This document shows positions 18,836 to 30,618 of a stretch of 64,000 nt of DNA, piece after piece. Both the position numbers and the translations under genes were made by a program. Source of the stretch: Sordaria brevicollis (Eukaryota > Ascomycota > Sordariomycetes > Sordariales > Sordariaceae); the NCBI GenBank assembly GCA_033439795.1, contig JAUTDP010000001.1:1116001-1180000 (forward strand), in the 5' to 3' direction. The notes beneath the pieces were generated by a model. It searched no databases. It was not told the DNA's origin and was given only the letters and a program-made list of their open reading frames with translations. Numbering within the stretch: the stretch's first letter is position 1; each line of letters begins with the position of its first letter.

Positions 18836-20725
18836 TCATCCCTCCAACCCCCCACTCACCACCCCCTTCGCCAACTGCACCTTCATCCTCATCCCATCCG
18901 CCGCCCTAGCCGTAATCTGTCTCCTCGTATACAACTTTTCCTTAACCATACAACACCCCGTTTCATCCACTACCTCCCTTCCCTCCTTCTCATCTACGAT
19001 CTTCTCCCCCAACCCAACCTTCACAAACTCATACCTCCCATGCACCAAAGCAACAACAACCTTGGTCTCAATAATCGCCAAATCACGACCTATACAATCG
19101 CGCGGTCCCCTCTCAAAAGGACGCCATGCCCCCGCGGGAATCTCCTCCTTTCTGCTCTCGGTGGTATCAGATAACCACCGCTCCGGCCAAAACTCATCAA
19201 CCGTAGCCCCGTAGACGGAAGGGTCGCGGTGGATGATGGTGGCGCAGTTGTAGAGGACCATGCCGTCGAGATTCCACTGCCCATCTTTTTCACTCCTGTC
19301 CTCCTGCCCTCCTTTCTCTAGACAGCCAGCCAGCTCCGTCACCTCAAACCCCGTCCCCCCCTCCGCCCTCCTCGCCGTCCCCGCCGGCGGATGCAACCTC
19401 AAAGCCTCCTTGATCACCGCATGGCAATACACCATCCGATTAACCTTCTCCGCCCCTCCCTCTGGTCCATCTACCAACTGCCTCTTTATGTTCGCGGGCG
19501 TTGCTCCCTCCCCGAAGATGGTGTTGAGTTCGGAGGTGATGCGGGCATGCGCGCGGGGGCAGATGGAGAGGTAGTAGAGGACCCAGCCGATTAGGATGGC
19601 GGTGGTGTCGTGGCCTGCGAAGAGGAAGGTTTTGAGGGCGTCGGTTGTTGAGGTTAGTATTTGTGGGGGGAGGGAGGGGGACGTGGACATGGGGGTTTGG
19701 TCGGGGGAGAGGGAGAGGGAGAGGATGGAGCGAGACTTCTTTGACTTGGGGTTTGTTGAGGAGTTGTGAGTGGTGGTGGTGGTGGTGGAAGGTGGGGAAG
19801 AAAGGGACTGGGAGGAGTGGTATTCTTCCTGGTGCTTGCGTTGGACAAAGTCGCGGAGAAAACTGTCCACTTTGGCAGAGAGGTACTGACGACGGCGACC
19901 ACTGAAAGGTTTGGTGAGAAGGGAAAGCCAGTCGATAGGTGGTTTACCATCTGCCGAGTAGGATGTTATCAGGCGGTAGTAAATCTTGGTGAAATTCGAC
20001 AGTTGGCCCTTTTCGTCATCGTCCCCTTCTCCCAACTGTGCCAGCTCCTGGTCCCGGTAATCACCCGCATGTTCGCTGATATCAGGTTGAGCGAGTAACT
20101 CCTCCTGCGCACCAACATCAACCTCCATCACCACCTCGCCAATCACATCCACCGTTAATCCCTGCGTCAACTTATCCAGCTTCACCACTTTTTTCTCATC
20201 CTTCACCCGTTCCAGCAACCGCATAAACAACCACGCCTTTTCTGTAACCACCGGCAACAAAGACATGAGATGCCCCGTTGCAAATCCCACCCCAAACCTC
20301 TTCCTCAAGTCCTTCCATTCTTGCCCTTCCTTGATCAGGATCGACTCATGCCCTATCAACGGCTTTAGTTCCCCCACTGTATAACTCTTTGGCACTGACC
20401 ACGGAAACGTCGCACTCGATCTTGAGATCTGCTCAGCCAAGTGATGAGACGCAACGATACATAAACACGGTCCTACAGGCCGCAAATCCATAAGAAATAA
20501 AGGAGGTCGACCGAGGGAGTGCCAAATAGACACAAGAGCGAGGTCGATGTGCTGGCCGGGTGGACCTTGGGACATGAATTGGTGCAGGTATTTCATGTGC
20601 CCGAAGATGAAAGAGGTTGGGGGTTGCGGGATGTGGGAGTATTGGATGTAGCGGTGGTAGTGGATGCGGCGGTAGATGAAGAGGCATAGGGCCAGGAAGG
20701 CCGTGAGGAGGAGGGGGGTGGACAT
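18836..20725 (-). CDS. cytochrome P450 monooxygenase
   Basis: A 629-residue P450 with no intron needed. An N-terminal membrane anchor (MSTPLLLTAFLALCLFIYRR) is followed by a Pro-rich hinge (IPQPPTSF). The I-helix oxygen-binding motif is FAGHDTTA (near residue 370), the K-helix E-x-x-R is EALRLHP (near 440), and the heme-binding loop is FERGPRDCIGR with Cys544 as the iron ligand. I chose the ATG at 20725, which starts the anchor; the open frame extends 70 codons upstream but reads as leader. Low-complexity Ser/Thr and Gly/Asp inserts lie between the C-helix region and the I-helix. The CYP family was not assigned. It is convergent with rtt109, with no visible biosynthetic cluster around it. Confidence 0.88.
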   Translation of the reverse strand: MSTPLLLTAFLALCLFIYRRIHYHRYIQYSHIPQPPTSFIFGHMKYLHQFMSQGPPGQHIDLALVSIWHSLGRPPLFLMDLRPVGPCLCIVASHHLAEQISRSSATFPWSVPKSYTVGELKPLIGHESILIKEGQEWKDLRKRFGVGFATGHLMSLLPVVTEKAWLFMRLLERVKDEKKVVKLDKLTQGLTVDVIGEVVMEVDVGAQEELLAQPDISEHAGDYRDQELAQLGEGDDDEKGQLSNFTKIYYRLITSYSADGKPPIDWLSLLTKPFSGRRRQYLSAKVDSFLRDFVQRKHQEEYHSSQSLSSPPSTTTTTTHNSSTNPKSKKSRSILSLSLSPDQTPMSTSPSLPPQILTSTTDALKTFLFAGHDTTAILIGWVLYYLSICPRAHARITSELNTIFGEGATPANIKRQLVDGPEGGAEKVNRMVYCHAVIKEALRLHPPAGTARRAEGGTGFEVTELAGCLEKGGQEDRSEKDGQWNLDGMVLYNCATIIHRDPSVYGATVDEFWPERWLSDTTESRKEEIPAGAWRPFERGPRDCIGRDLAIIETKVVVALVHGRYEFVKVGLGEKIVDEKEGREVVDETGCCMVKEKLYTRRQITARAADGMRMKVQLAKGVVSGGLEG

Positions 20726-23150
20726 TGTGGCGGTTGTTGTTGTTAGTGTCCTAGTATGGTGATGATGGCGAGGTTGGAAGTGAGGGAGAAGGTGAGGGTG
20801 CTTTGTATTGCTGCCTCTATGTAGAGGTGCAGGGTAGATGGATGTTGTCGAGGGTAGGCGGAAAGAGTTCAAGTCCAGGACTTCAATATGGACAAAAAGG
20901 CCAAGAAGGACAAGGCGTTGCGGTGAAAACGACACTCAAGTCAAGGAAGGCAAGACGAGGAAGGAAAGAACGTTGATCCGGCTGCTCTCGCCCTCCCTTA
21001 TATGCCGCTGTGTCGTACTTGGTATGATCGACGTCCCGATCCTAGCTGCCGCACTCGCAGTGTTCCAGTTCCCCGATGTCCCAATCGCTTCAATGCAAGT
21101 TCAGTCATTCACTCGTCTTCGGGTCGACGGGTAAATGGCAGCTGAAACTGACGTGGTTCATCAACCCATTGTATCCAACCGTCTAGCCGTCCTGCCCTTT
21201 CGAGTCCTAGCCGCTCGTTCGGCCGGTTGACAAAAAGCAATTCTTGCCGTGTCTTCCTTCCTTCTTCCACTTCTCAGTTGCTTCCTTCTTGTGCCGCATA
21301 TGTTGCTTTACTGCGTCTGCTGTGTCCGGTCAACGCTGTGATACATTCCCGACTCAATGTCCAGCCAGCCAGCCTACCCCTCCACGTTCTTCTCGTCCAC
21401 AGCTCGTACGAAGAACCGCCTCGTAGATCTACCAGATCTGATAGGTCCGACCTCGTGGTTGTTCAAGTCTCATACGTCAGAAGCAAGGGACGAGCAACTC
21501 CATCTTGTCTCGCCTTTCCCTGATCATTGTCTGTCCAAGCTCCCGAGCTACTCCAAGTTGTCCAAGTGCTTGTTCCAAGCAAGTGGGGAAGCTCTTCCAA
21601 CCTTCCATCCCGGTGTCAATCCATGATCCATCTCCAATGCCTTTTCACGGATCACGGCATCAGTTCCGTTACACTAGCAGCATGTTTTCAGTTCCATGCA
21701 AGTGTTTGCGCAGTTTGGCGCTGCGCTGCGGGTGAAGTGCTCGGACCGTCCCTTTTTTTGGCTTGCATCATGATCCTTGAGACGGCAAGGTGGGAGTGCA
21801 GTTGTCTTGGTACCAATATTACCAATGGGAGTTTCTTGTTTCGTTTTTGATGGTATAGGAAACCGCCAATGAGATGGGAATCCGAGCTTGGTTGGGCGGA
21901 CAATTAATTTGGGGATTTGGGGGCTTTGAGCCGGCCGGTCAATGTCTAGTCTAGGCTTTCGTCGTTCGGTAGAGAGGGAACTGGGGAGGGTTGACCCTAA
22001 CCCTGAAACTGGGAATGTGCTCTCTTGGACAGACGAGATGGCGATGTCTTTCGCTGGAAGATCATGTTTTCGCTTCATTGACGGAAACGGGCTTTCGCTG
22101 CTGGGTGGTTGCTTCCTTATTCCTGTGACTTTCGAGTTGTCAGGTCCTTCCATGTCACTGCTCTGCATCCAGATCCAATGGCGCGACACGAGCATTCGCA
22201 TTGCATGAGAAGGTGCGTCCTTTGCTGTCAGGGCAAGAGGCACTCTGCTGTTCCATTGTCAGGCACATGCAATTACGAACAAACCTTAACATGCCACTCA
22301 TGGTATTATCCGTCTGACTGCCTTTGAGGCTCAACATCCCGAAAAGCCAATGTGAGTGTAATTTGACTTCCTTTCGCGTGTTGCTTACCGCGTCTCGCGT
22401 CTTTCAGCATGTGATTTTCATGTTCCCTGGGCGCCTCTGCCATGCCATGATCCGAGATTCCGATGGCGCTGAACGCCAGACGCCCAAGACCCGTATCCGC
22501 GCCGAATGCAACGGGCCGTGTCGTGTTGACATGGGGGGGGCCATGAGCTGAAAGGATTTCCAACATTTCAGTCACAGAATCTTTGACCTCATTCATAAAT
22601 CATAATCATGTTTTCGGCCGTTATCCTCCTTTCTCTCTTTGATGTTTGTTCTCTCCATGTTCAACAACAGACAATGCCGTGCGGGGAAATTCCACTCAAC
22701 ACGGCGGAGGAGGGGCCGCGCCGGAGTTCCAGGAACCACCGCCAAGGCCGAACCATCCAGTGATGAGCCCCACCAAATTGTCGGGGTCTAGCGTCCCTGG
22801 AAACTGAAAGAGCGTGGGCGTGACAGGTCCCTGCGCCTGCACTTTTGGCGGCAGCGGCGCGTGGCATTGATTGTGGTCCAGTGGATTTGTCGAAATGATT
22901 GCGGTAAGCGCACATGCTTTCAATTTCCACAGGTCACTGCAGGAGTAATGGCGGCAGTGAGTGGGATTTTGTGTGGTGGACTGGTGGGCGTGGTTTGCTT
23001 GGAGAAGTTATCTCAGCGCTCAGACCTTCCTTCTTGGGGCCGGGGGTGCTGCGCACGGACCAGAATTACACAGATTATAACCAACCAATTAATTTATCGA
23101 TAAAATAGCTAGCTAAACTTTTTCGGGTATTTTTTTTCTATGGGCCCCAA
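20726..23150. other. 2.4-kb intergenic region before the transposon
   Basis: Upstream region of the P450, of normal composition. Many frames of 60-189 codons occur on both strands but overlap and have no motifs. C/T-rich patches near 21240-21440 look like leader or promoter sequence. Near the right end, 23016-23043 is an inverted partial copy of the transposon end at 23142-23165. Confidence 0.4.
22696..22923 (-). CDS. possible small gene or 3' gene fragment, unrecognised
   Basis: A 75-codon frame reads protein-like in its second half (FPGTLDPDNLVGLITGW, then FGLGGGSWNSG) and ends in a Pro-Cys tail. The first part could be intronic or misread. The DNA just upstream is truncated by the A+T-rich element beginning at 23151, so this could be the 3' end of a gene cut by the insertion. 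No family recognised and no independent support. Confidence 0.2.
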   Translation of the reverse strand: MKACALTAIISTNPLDHNQCHAPLPPKVQAQGPVTPTLFQFPGTLDPDNLVGLITGWFGLGGGSWNSGAAPPPPC

Positions 23151-23197
23151 GAGGTCTGAGTGCTCGATGCGGAAAACCTCGAATCTCGGTAGAAAAG
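23151..23197 (+). repeat. left terminal inverted repeat of the 6.66-kb element
   Basis: Pairs with 29767-29813 over about 47 bp. It is less RIP-damaged than the right end. Confidence 0.8.
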
Positions 23198-23701
23198 TCC
23201 AGATTTATCACCAACAACAATACCAATATCCACGTATCTCTATCAAAATTTATTATATTAATACAATTTCGAGTATATTTTAATCGCGTACAACGGCGCT
23301 TTTAAACGGTGCCTATTATAGACGGAAATTCCCCTAAGGGAATTTTAAACCCTATATACGACCCCTCGACCTTATTGCCTTTATCTAATCCCCCATAAGA
23401 ATAATATCGAAAATAATAATAATATTAAAAATAATTTTAAATTTAATAATAATTATATAAAGTTTTAAATATTTTAATTATATTCTTTCTTTTTCCGAAT
23501 TTTTAAACTCCCTATATAAATTTTCTTATTTTAATACCAATTCCCGCCTTAAAAGGTAAATAACGAAGTAAACTTCGTAATAAACCTAGAGCTAATTCGC
23601 GTTTAATTATACTACGTCCTTATAAATTATTTATTAAAATAAATAGAAGCGTATTGCAATTAGTAATATAACCTTAAGACTAATAATATTAATTAGATTA
23701 A

Positions 23702-26326
23702 GGGTAGTAAAATTAAGAAGTAAAGTTTAACGATTTAGCTTTTATTTCGGTTAACGATTATAATATTATTGTAGCTACGTTAGTAGAATAGAATTGCCTT
23801 AAAGTATCGAATATTATTCCCGGCAAAATTTACAACTTTAAATCTTTTATACTCGAATAGTTAAAAAACCTATACCGAATAGTATTCTATATTAGGATAT
23901 TAATAGATAATAAGGTCTAAAAGGCTATACGCTAAGTTAGATTATTTATTCAACGTTATATTCCTGGCCCTAACTATTATATACGAATAATATGTAAAGA
24001 GATGTAAGTTCTTTTTAAATAACCTTTTTTTAATATATTCGAGCCCGAAAAAGTTAACGACGGTAAAGAGCCAATAAAAATCTTAATATTAAATAATTCT
24101 TTTTAATTAAAAGATATTTTTAATAAAATATAGCCAATTGTAAAAGAGTAATTACTTTATTTTATTTCTTTATTTTTATAATTTATATAAAATTAACGCT
24201 ATTTTATAAATATAATCGATAGAATCGAAGTTAACGAATAATATAAAAATCGTATTATTATTATTATTACGATTATTATAATTAGTTATATCGATAATAT
24301 TAGTACCTTTTTCCGCCGTATTTTTAATTTATACCTTTTTTTTAATAGTACGCCCTATAAAGCTATTTAAATATTATTAAATATTAGTATTATTTCCTCC
24401 TATATAATATTGAACCGCTTATTTAATAATATAATTGTTAAAGCTAAGAAAGATTTTAAACGCGTTATTTTAAACCCTAACGGTATTATTATTTATAATA
24501 ATTTCAATTTTAAGAATATTATTCGCGAAATAATTGGTAGAAAATAGGACGAGATAGTTAATTTGATAACGGTATATTTTGTTATTTGCTTAGAATTGTG
24601 CGGTCCCCTTATATAATTTTCTATTCGAAAGTAAATTAAAAGATTAATTTAATTTAATTTAATTTATTTTTTAACGTTTTAAAGAATATAATTATTTATA
24701 TTCGAGATAGTTATTAATTATTTCCTTCCTAAGTGTTAGAGTATATTTGAAGGATTAAAATGGTTTTCGGAATTTGCGATTAAATATCTTTTTAAGAAAG
24801 AAAAGAAGGCGTTGCCTCCTATATTGTTTTTTAAGCGTATAAAGTATAAAGATTCCCTGTATTTTTAAATTAGTATTATTTACGAAGACGAAGGTAAATT
24901 CGATAGCGTTTATAAAATTTACGAAGAATTATTCGATAACCGCCTTTTTATTAACCGTTAAGAATTCGTTAACCGATTAATTCTTATTTACGGGGATTAA
25001 AAAATAATATTTTTTATTCGTCGAATTCAATATAAAGAGCTTAAATTTAATATTTAATAGGAATAATATAAATAAATCCTTCCTATTCTAGTATTTTTTT
25101 ATATCGAAACCAACCTTATCGAATTGATTTTTAGGAATTTCTAGGATAAGGGAGGTAAGAATCCTTCTTTTAATTAATCGAATACGATTATATTTTCTAA
25201 TATATTCTTTTTCTAGTGCTAAAGGAAAATTATTAAAATTAAGGTAAAGTATTACTTAATTATATTAATATTAATTTATAATTTTACTATTCGTATCCTA
25301 ATTTTTATTATTAATAAATTAATTTAAAAAGGATTATCGATAAATAAGCTTAATATTAATAGTATTTAAAAAATAATAAAAAAATTACTTAATAAAGAAG
25401 AGGAAGAAAGTGCGATTAATTTATAAAAGATATTAAATAATATATAGGATACAGTCTTTATAAAAAAAGGATAGACCGGCAAATATAACGACGATAATAT
25501 CGATAATAAAGGTAATCCTATTAATATCGAATTTTAAAGCTAATATCGTTTAATATAAATAATTAAATTTCTTTTACTTATTTATAAAGGTATTAGGGTT
25601 AAAGATTACGGTTTATTTCGAAATATTATACTAATATTATTAATCCTTTTTTAAGGAGGAAGATTAATGAATTATAGTTTAAAAATATTATATTTTATAT
25701 AGCTTTTATACTTAAGCGTTATAAATTAAAATTTTAGGGATATTATTATAAAGGGTAATTTGGTTCGCTACGTAATGGCTAATAATTAATATAAAGCTAT
25801 TAATATTATATTTAAATATTAGAATGCAATATATACTATCGATATTAAGAATAATAAAAATTCGACCTATAACGTCGAAGTTACCCTCTTTCGCCTTACT
25901 TTTAATTCTATTATCTTCGCTACTATTAGGAAAAGTATAGAACGGTTTTAAGGAAGAATTATTAAAAATTCTTATATTATTAGCGATCCTTTTATAAATA
26001 TTATTTTATATACTTTAAAATTATATAGGGATAGTATAACGAAGAGAAAAATTATAACCGAAGAGATAAATTCTAATTTTAAGCCGTTATTTAATATATT
26101 AAATCTTTTTACCCTTAATCAATTTATTCTCTTCGAAAAGTTGGATAATTAGAATAAGGTTATCCCTATTCCAATCGATATTATTAATTAAAGACATTTT
26201 TTTAGCGTAGCGCTTTTTACTAATTAAGATAGTATATTGGATTATAACGAAGAAGGTGGGCGTAGTTTCGATATTAATAATAATAATCCTTGGGATAATA
26301 GATTTAATAACGAAAGTGAGGATTAA
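23702..26326 (+). pseudogene. DUF6589-like transposon protein, RIP-inactivated
   Basis: One frame is continuous, without indels, from about 23,700 to the TAA at 26,324-26,326 (about 870 codons); internal stops are TAA or TAG. Readable segments in order: KFNDLAFISVNDYNIIVAT, NIIPGKIYNFKSF, LITVYFVICLELCGPL, FDSVYKIYEELFDNRLF, LILIYGD-stop-KIIFFIRRIQ, FRNFWDKGGKN (stop read as W) and IYTIDIKNNKNSTYNVEVT. The end is acidic (NNESED). The 'hGDQ(K/L)T...R', 'P.P.LFH...N' and 'AIDIKNNKNSTHDVE' blocks are what I recall of the DUF6589 family, which is abundant in fungi and thought to be transposon-derived. Family assignment is from memory of these blocks, and the start codon is not resolved. Confidence 0.55.
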
Positions 26327-26940
26327 ATATATATATAAAATGAAAATAATGTATTATAATTATTATATTGAAGCTCGAAATATATATCGTTATTATTTTT
26401 ATAGGTCTATGTTAATATGACGTTACAATTTTGAGCCGTATTTAATAATTATATTACGATTTTAAGAATAATATTTAAATTAGAAATAAATTATTATTAT
26501 ATAAATTATTATTCTATTTACTTTTTATAAGTTAGCGAGTTAGTAATTAGAATCCTTATACTATTAGTATATTTCCTACCCTGCGTAGGCGTTAATATTG
26601 TATTAGAAATATCGATACTAATATTATTAGTAATAGATATAGCCGTTATTGGCGATGTAAATAGTAACGCTACTAATTATATATAAAATTGCTAAATTAA
26701 GTTATCGAATAGTAATCTTCTAAATTACCTTTAAAAGGCGGGAGTAGGAGTAGTTAGCTGGTTGGTAGTAATATTCTTCCTTTTATGTATTTATTTAGGA
26801 GTAGTAGTAGCTGTAGGAATATTCTTTTTTAAAATAGAAGTAATAATACTTATAGAAATAGGATTATTTAATTTAAGTATAGGAATAGGAGTAATTTATA
26901 TTATATAAGGAGGAGGAGTAAAGGTTTTAAGGGTAATAAT

Positions 26941-29460
26941 TTAAAATTGCTCCAATTTATAGTTTTATTCTAGCTCCTTTATATTTATATTATTTTCCTC
27001 TTTATTTTTATCCGTATTAATTTCAATAAGAATATTATCAATTTTAATAATTTGAACCGGTATAATAACCGCTTCTACTACGGCGTTTTATTATATTTAT
27101 TTTAAGAAGTCTTCAATTCTTATCGATTGGATATTCGTATTTTTTAAAAATATTAAAGAAGAGAGGGCTAATAGAGTAGTAAGGCTACTAATAATAATTG
27201 GATCGATAATCGGCGCCGTTAGTTTTTTCTTAAAAGCTTCTTATTCTTTATAGATTTAATTAATCGAATTTTTATAAAAGTTAATTAAATTATTAATATA
27301 TTAATAATATTACTACTATTAGGTTTTAAACTCTAGAAGCTTTTCGTCGAAACCGGATACGTTATTGAATAATAATTTCGTAGGCTTTTTTCGACCGTTT
27401 ACTAATACCCGTGCGAAATTATATAAAAGTTTTTTGGGTATAAATATCTTTAAAAAAATATTAAAGGCCCGTAATTCTTTAATAACCAAAGATTGGGCGC
27501 GCTCTATATATTATTGTAAAAGATAAATGGCTATTATATTAGTAAAATTATTAGTAAATAATTTATTAAATACTTTATCCCTATTCTATACTTTATTTAG
27601 TATTAAAGGAATCCTTCTAAGCCGTAAATTATATATAAAATTATTATAGTATTTGCTAATAGGGATTAGCCTCTTATATTTAAAATTTAAATCGTAATAT
27701 AACTCTTAGAGGTAATTAAGTATTACTCGACGGAAATAGGGAATATTAAGCCAATTATAAATAATAGAATCCAATTTATCCTTTAATCCCTTTTTTAATT
27801 TCGATAATTTAATTAACCGTATTTTATAAAGAGAATAATATTCTATACCATTATCGGGTTGCTCTTATTATTAAAATTCAGCCTTAAGTAGGTCCTAGTT
27901 TATTACGTAATTAGCCGTATTATTATTATTACCTCCATTTTTTTTATTATCGTTATTACTAACTATTATTTATATTAATTAATTAAGTATATATAGTATA
28001 TATAATTGGTGAATTTACCGTTTTATTACTAGCCGGTTTAATTGGTCGTTATCGGTACCCAAATATTCGAAATAATAGAAGGGAGTAAATAAGTATACTT
28101 ATCCTTAATTTTACTTTTTTCGTATTATTCTTTTAAAACGTTGCTATAAATTTATAAAATTTAGATTCCTAAGAGGAAATTTAAATTAGATTACTCTATT
28201 AATATTTAGTATATCGAAACCTATATTAAATATAACGGTTATATAAATAATTCTATAATCGGTATCCTCTATAAAGTCGGTAAAGATAATATCCTTATCG
28301 ATAGGACGGACTAAATTATTATAAAAACGGATAACTTTACGCCCTATTTCCTTATTAAAACTATATTATCTATATAAGTAATTAATAATAGTATATTAGG
28401 CTATCGAAAGCGTATTCTTATTATTGATATAAATAATAATCTTTAGAATTTCCCTTCGAATTTTAAAAATAATACCCTCTATTAAGAATAAAAACCGATG
28501 GAAATCGTTAATATAATTACGGAATAAAGGTTAAATAATAATAGAAATTTCCGGGCGATCGATTAAAATATATATAATTTCGAAGTTATTTTTATTAAAG
28601 TTAGCTTTTTCGATAATAAAATTTTAATATATATTAACTAATATAATTATATAGTTAAATTAAGGGATATTGCGAAGAAGTAAAATTCGTAAAATATACA
28701 AATATTAGAAATCCTTCCTAAAATCCTTGCCTTATTTTATAATAATATATAATTCGTCGATAGTAAAAAGATTAATATTCTTATAGAAGTCGGGAAAACG
28801 AAGTACCGCCTTGAATTTGGGATTGAACGCTTATTCTAAATTTAATAATATATAGGTATATTTTCCTTACTCGCATTTATCCTAAATATTTTTATTCTAT
28901 TTTTATTGATTATAATTAATAAATATTTATTTCTAAGTAGGAATTTCTTTCTTAACGAAAAAACTTATAATATATACCTTCTTAATTATATTACCGTCAA
29001 TTTATATAGGCTTCGAGCTTATTACCTTCTTAATAATATCGGCTATTTATACTTCTCCTAATTTAATTAACGGTACGATTTAAATTGTAATTTTATTGAA
29101 TAAGGCCGAGAATATATATAATATAATACTTTTACCGTAATTAATTACCGTTATTAAGATCGTATCCTTTTTTTCGTAAATAAATCTTATAATTACTTTA
29201 ATTTATCCAGGCCGTGGTTATTTCCCGTTTCCGATAATCTTTCGCATTATATAGAAGACGCGTTAGGGATTAATAGGAGTGTTATCGTTAACGGGGGCTT
29301 CCTCGTACGCTTTGTCGTAGGCTTTTTAATTCTCTTAATTATCTTTATAATTTTCCGCGGCGTTACGGTCTTCTATAGCGTCGTCGTTTTCTATAGTATT
29401 AGCGTTGAAGTTAATAATAATATTAATATAATTAGGAAGAAAAAGAATATTTTACGCGAC
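26941..29460 (-). pseudogene. RecQ-like SF2 DNA helicase of the transposon, RIP-inactivated
   Basis: One minus-strand frame runs indel-free from about 29,460 to 26,941 (about 840 codons), broken only by TAA/TAG. Helicase motifs appear in the right order. Motif I is ITVINYGKS near 29,128-29,154 (expected T-G-x-GKS, with G changed to N). Next is a Ia-like IVPLIKLGE, then motif II FTIDELYII near 28,744-28,767. This is followed by GKDFRKDF, typical after the RecQ DExH box. Motif V reads IIYITVIFNIGFDILNI near 28,200, and motif VI is RVI-QFKFPL with QRFKRIIRKK near 28,115-28,190. A separate C-terminal segment is rich in basic residues. RecQ-type helicases linked to repeats are known in fungi (telomere-linked helicases); here the frame is inside an inverted-repeat element. 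Confidence 0.68.
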
Positions 29461-29766
29461 GCGTATAAAAAAAAAATATACCCGGGGTATAAAAATGTAA
29501 TATAGATTATATATAGAAATTTTTAAAAAGTTGGGATGAAAGGAAGTATGAATATTGGGTATTATATTCGTAACCTATTTTCTATAAATTTCTTTTTTAC
29601 CCCTTAATAATAGAAATAATACTTCTATATATAATGAAAAAAAATAAAATATATTATAATATACGTATTGAAATTCTATACCTCTTTGTATATTTATATT
29701 TATTAATATATATTGTAGTGATATTAATATTTGGAAGTGAAGTTATTTTCTAGTATAGGTCCTAGG

Positions 29767-29813
29767 TATTTTTACCGAGATTCGAAGTTTTCCGTATCGA
29801 AAATTCAGACCTC
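29767..29813 (-). repeat. right terminal inverted repeat of the 6.66-kb element
   Basis: Inverted copy of 23151-23197; it contains the landmarks TTACCGAGATTCGAAG and CAGACCTC. Confidence 0.8.
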
Positions 29814-30618
29814 TTTTTTAAGTAATTTGAATTAATACTACCAAATATATATAAGAAACCTACGCACGGATTAGAAGTTGGAAACTTTCGAAAGATTTAT
29901 TTGAGTACGGGCCGTAGGCCACCTTCCCAGTTTATACGTACAGTTCACACGTATAGTTTACAGTTTATACGCACAGTTACCCAATTTAGAAGGAGCCTAA
30001 AAAAGAAGAACGGTTTGAGCACTAAAATAATGGAGAAGTGACAATCCCAGGAATTGACCAATGTGAGGGGAGGTGGCCAAAGTGACAAGCCGAATAGATT
30101 TGACCTCAACTCTCAGAGGCAAATTCCAATCGACATGTCCAGCCCACGACAGCACACCGCCATCTCCACAAGTGGACTGGATCCCTCAACCCAAACCACT
30201 TGTCCTCAACAAGAAGAGTCCAAGACTTGACCAGGCCATCCACGCCCCGTCGCCCACGCCCACGGGGTCCCATGCTCCAAGCTATTGTTATCTGATCGTC
30301 TTGTTGTTTTTGGAGGCCAAGTTGGAGTCCAAAACATCATCTCAATTCTCATTCCTCATGCCGGATTCCATTTGGTAGGGCCGGCGAATCACTTGTATCT
30401 TGTGCTACTTGTGTCTCATTTTACCCCTTTTTGGGCCTTCCGAATCCTGCCGCCCGGTTCCCCTCATCACACAGCATCCATCTGGATCCGGCCGGTGCGG
30501 GGCCCCCGTACACATACCTGACACAGACAGCCGCAGCACAAGTCATTGAGAACCCGCCGACTCGGATCGGACCCGGACCCAGACCCCCGGGCCTTGCCGT
30601 CCGTCTGTCTCATCCCAA
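29814..30618. other. promoter/leader region of the 30619 gene
   Basis: From 29,814 to about 29,990 the sequence is intermediate in A+T and has short repeated units (CAGTTTATACG, CAGTTCACACG, CAGTTTATACG) at 29,918-29,970. From 30,000 on it is normal coding-like composition with C-rich patches. No gene is supported before the ATG at 30619. Confidence 0.4.

Larger units (their letters stand above)
23151..29813. mobile_element. RIP-mutated 6.66-kb inverted-repeat element with two convergent genes
   Basis: The ends are inverted repeats of about 47 bp. The left is GAGGTCTGAGTGCTCGATGC plus GGAAAACCTCGAATCTCGGT; the right, reversed, is GAGGTCTGAATTTTCGATAC plus GGAAAACTTCGAATCTCGGT. Differences are mostly C/T and G/A. 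Between them is a uniformly A+T-rich block with two convergent frames broken only by TAA/TAG: a DUF6589-like protein on the plus strand and a RecQ-like helicase on the minus strand. No LTRs are seen. A target-site duplication could not be identified with confidence. The structure fits a large two-gene DNA transposon whose class I cannot name. Confidence 0.72.

Noticed and set aside
18555..19214. 219-codon plus-strand frame
   Set aside because: Mostly antisense to the P450 C-terminus, whose heme motif is unambiguous on the minus strand.
21674..22243. 189-codon minus-strand frame in the intergenic region
   Set aside because: No recognisable motif, overlapping frames on the opposite strand and no promoter or splice support; recorded only as part of the gap.
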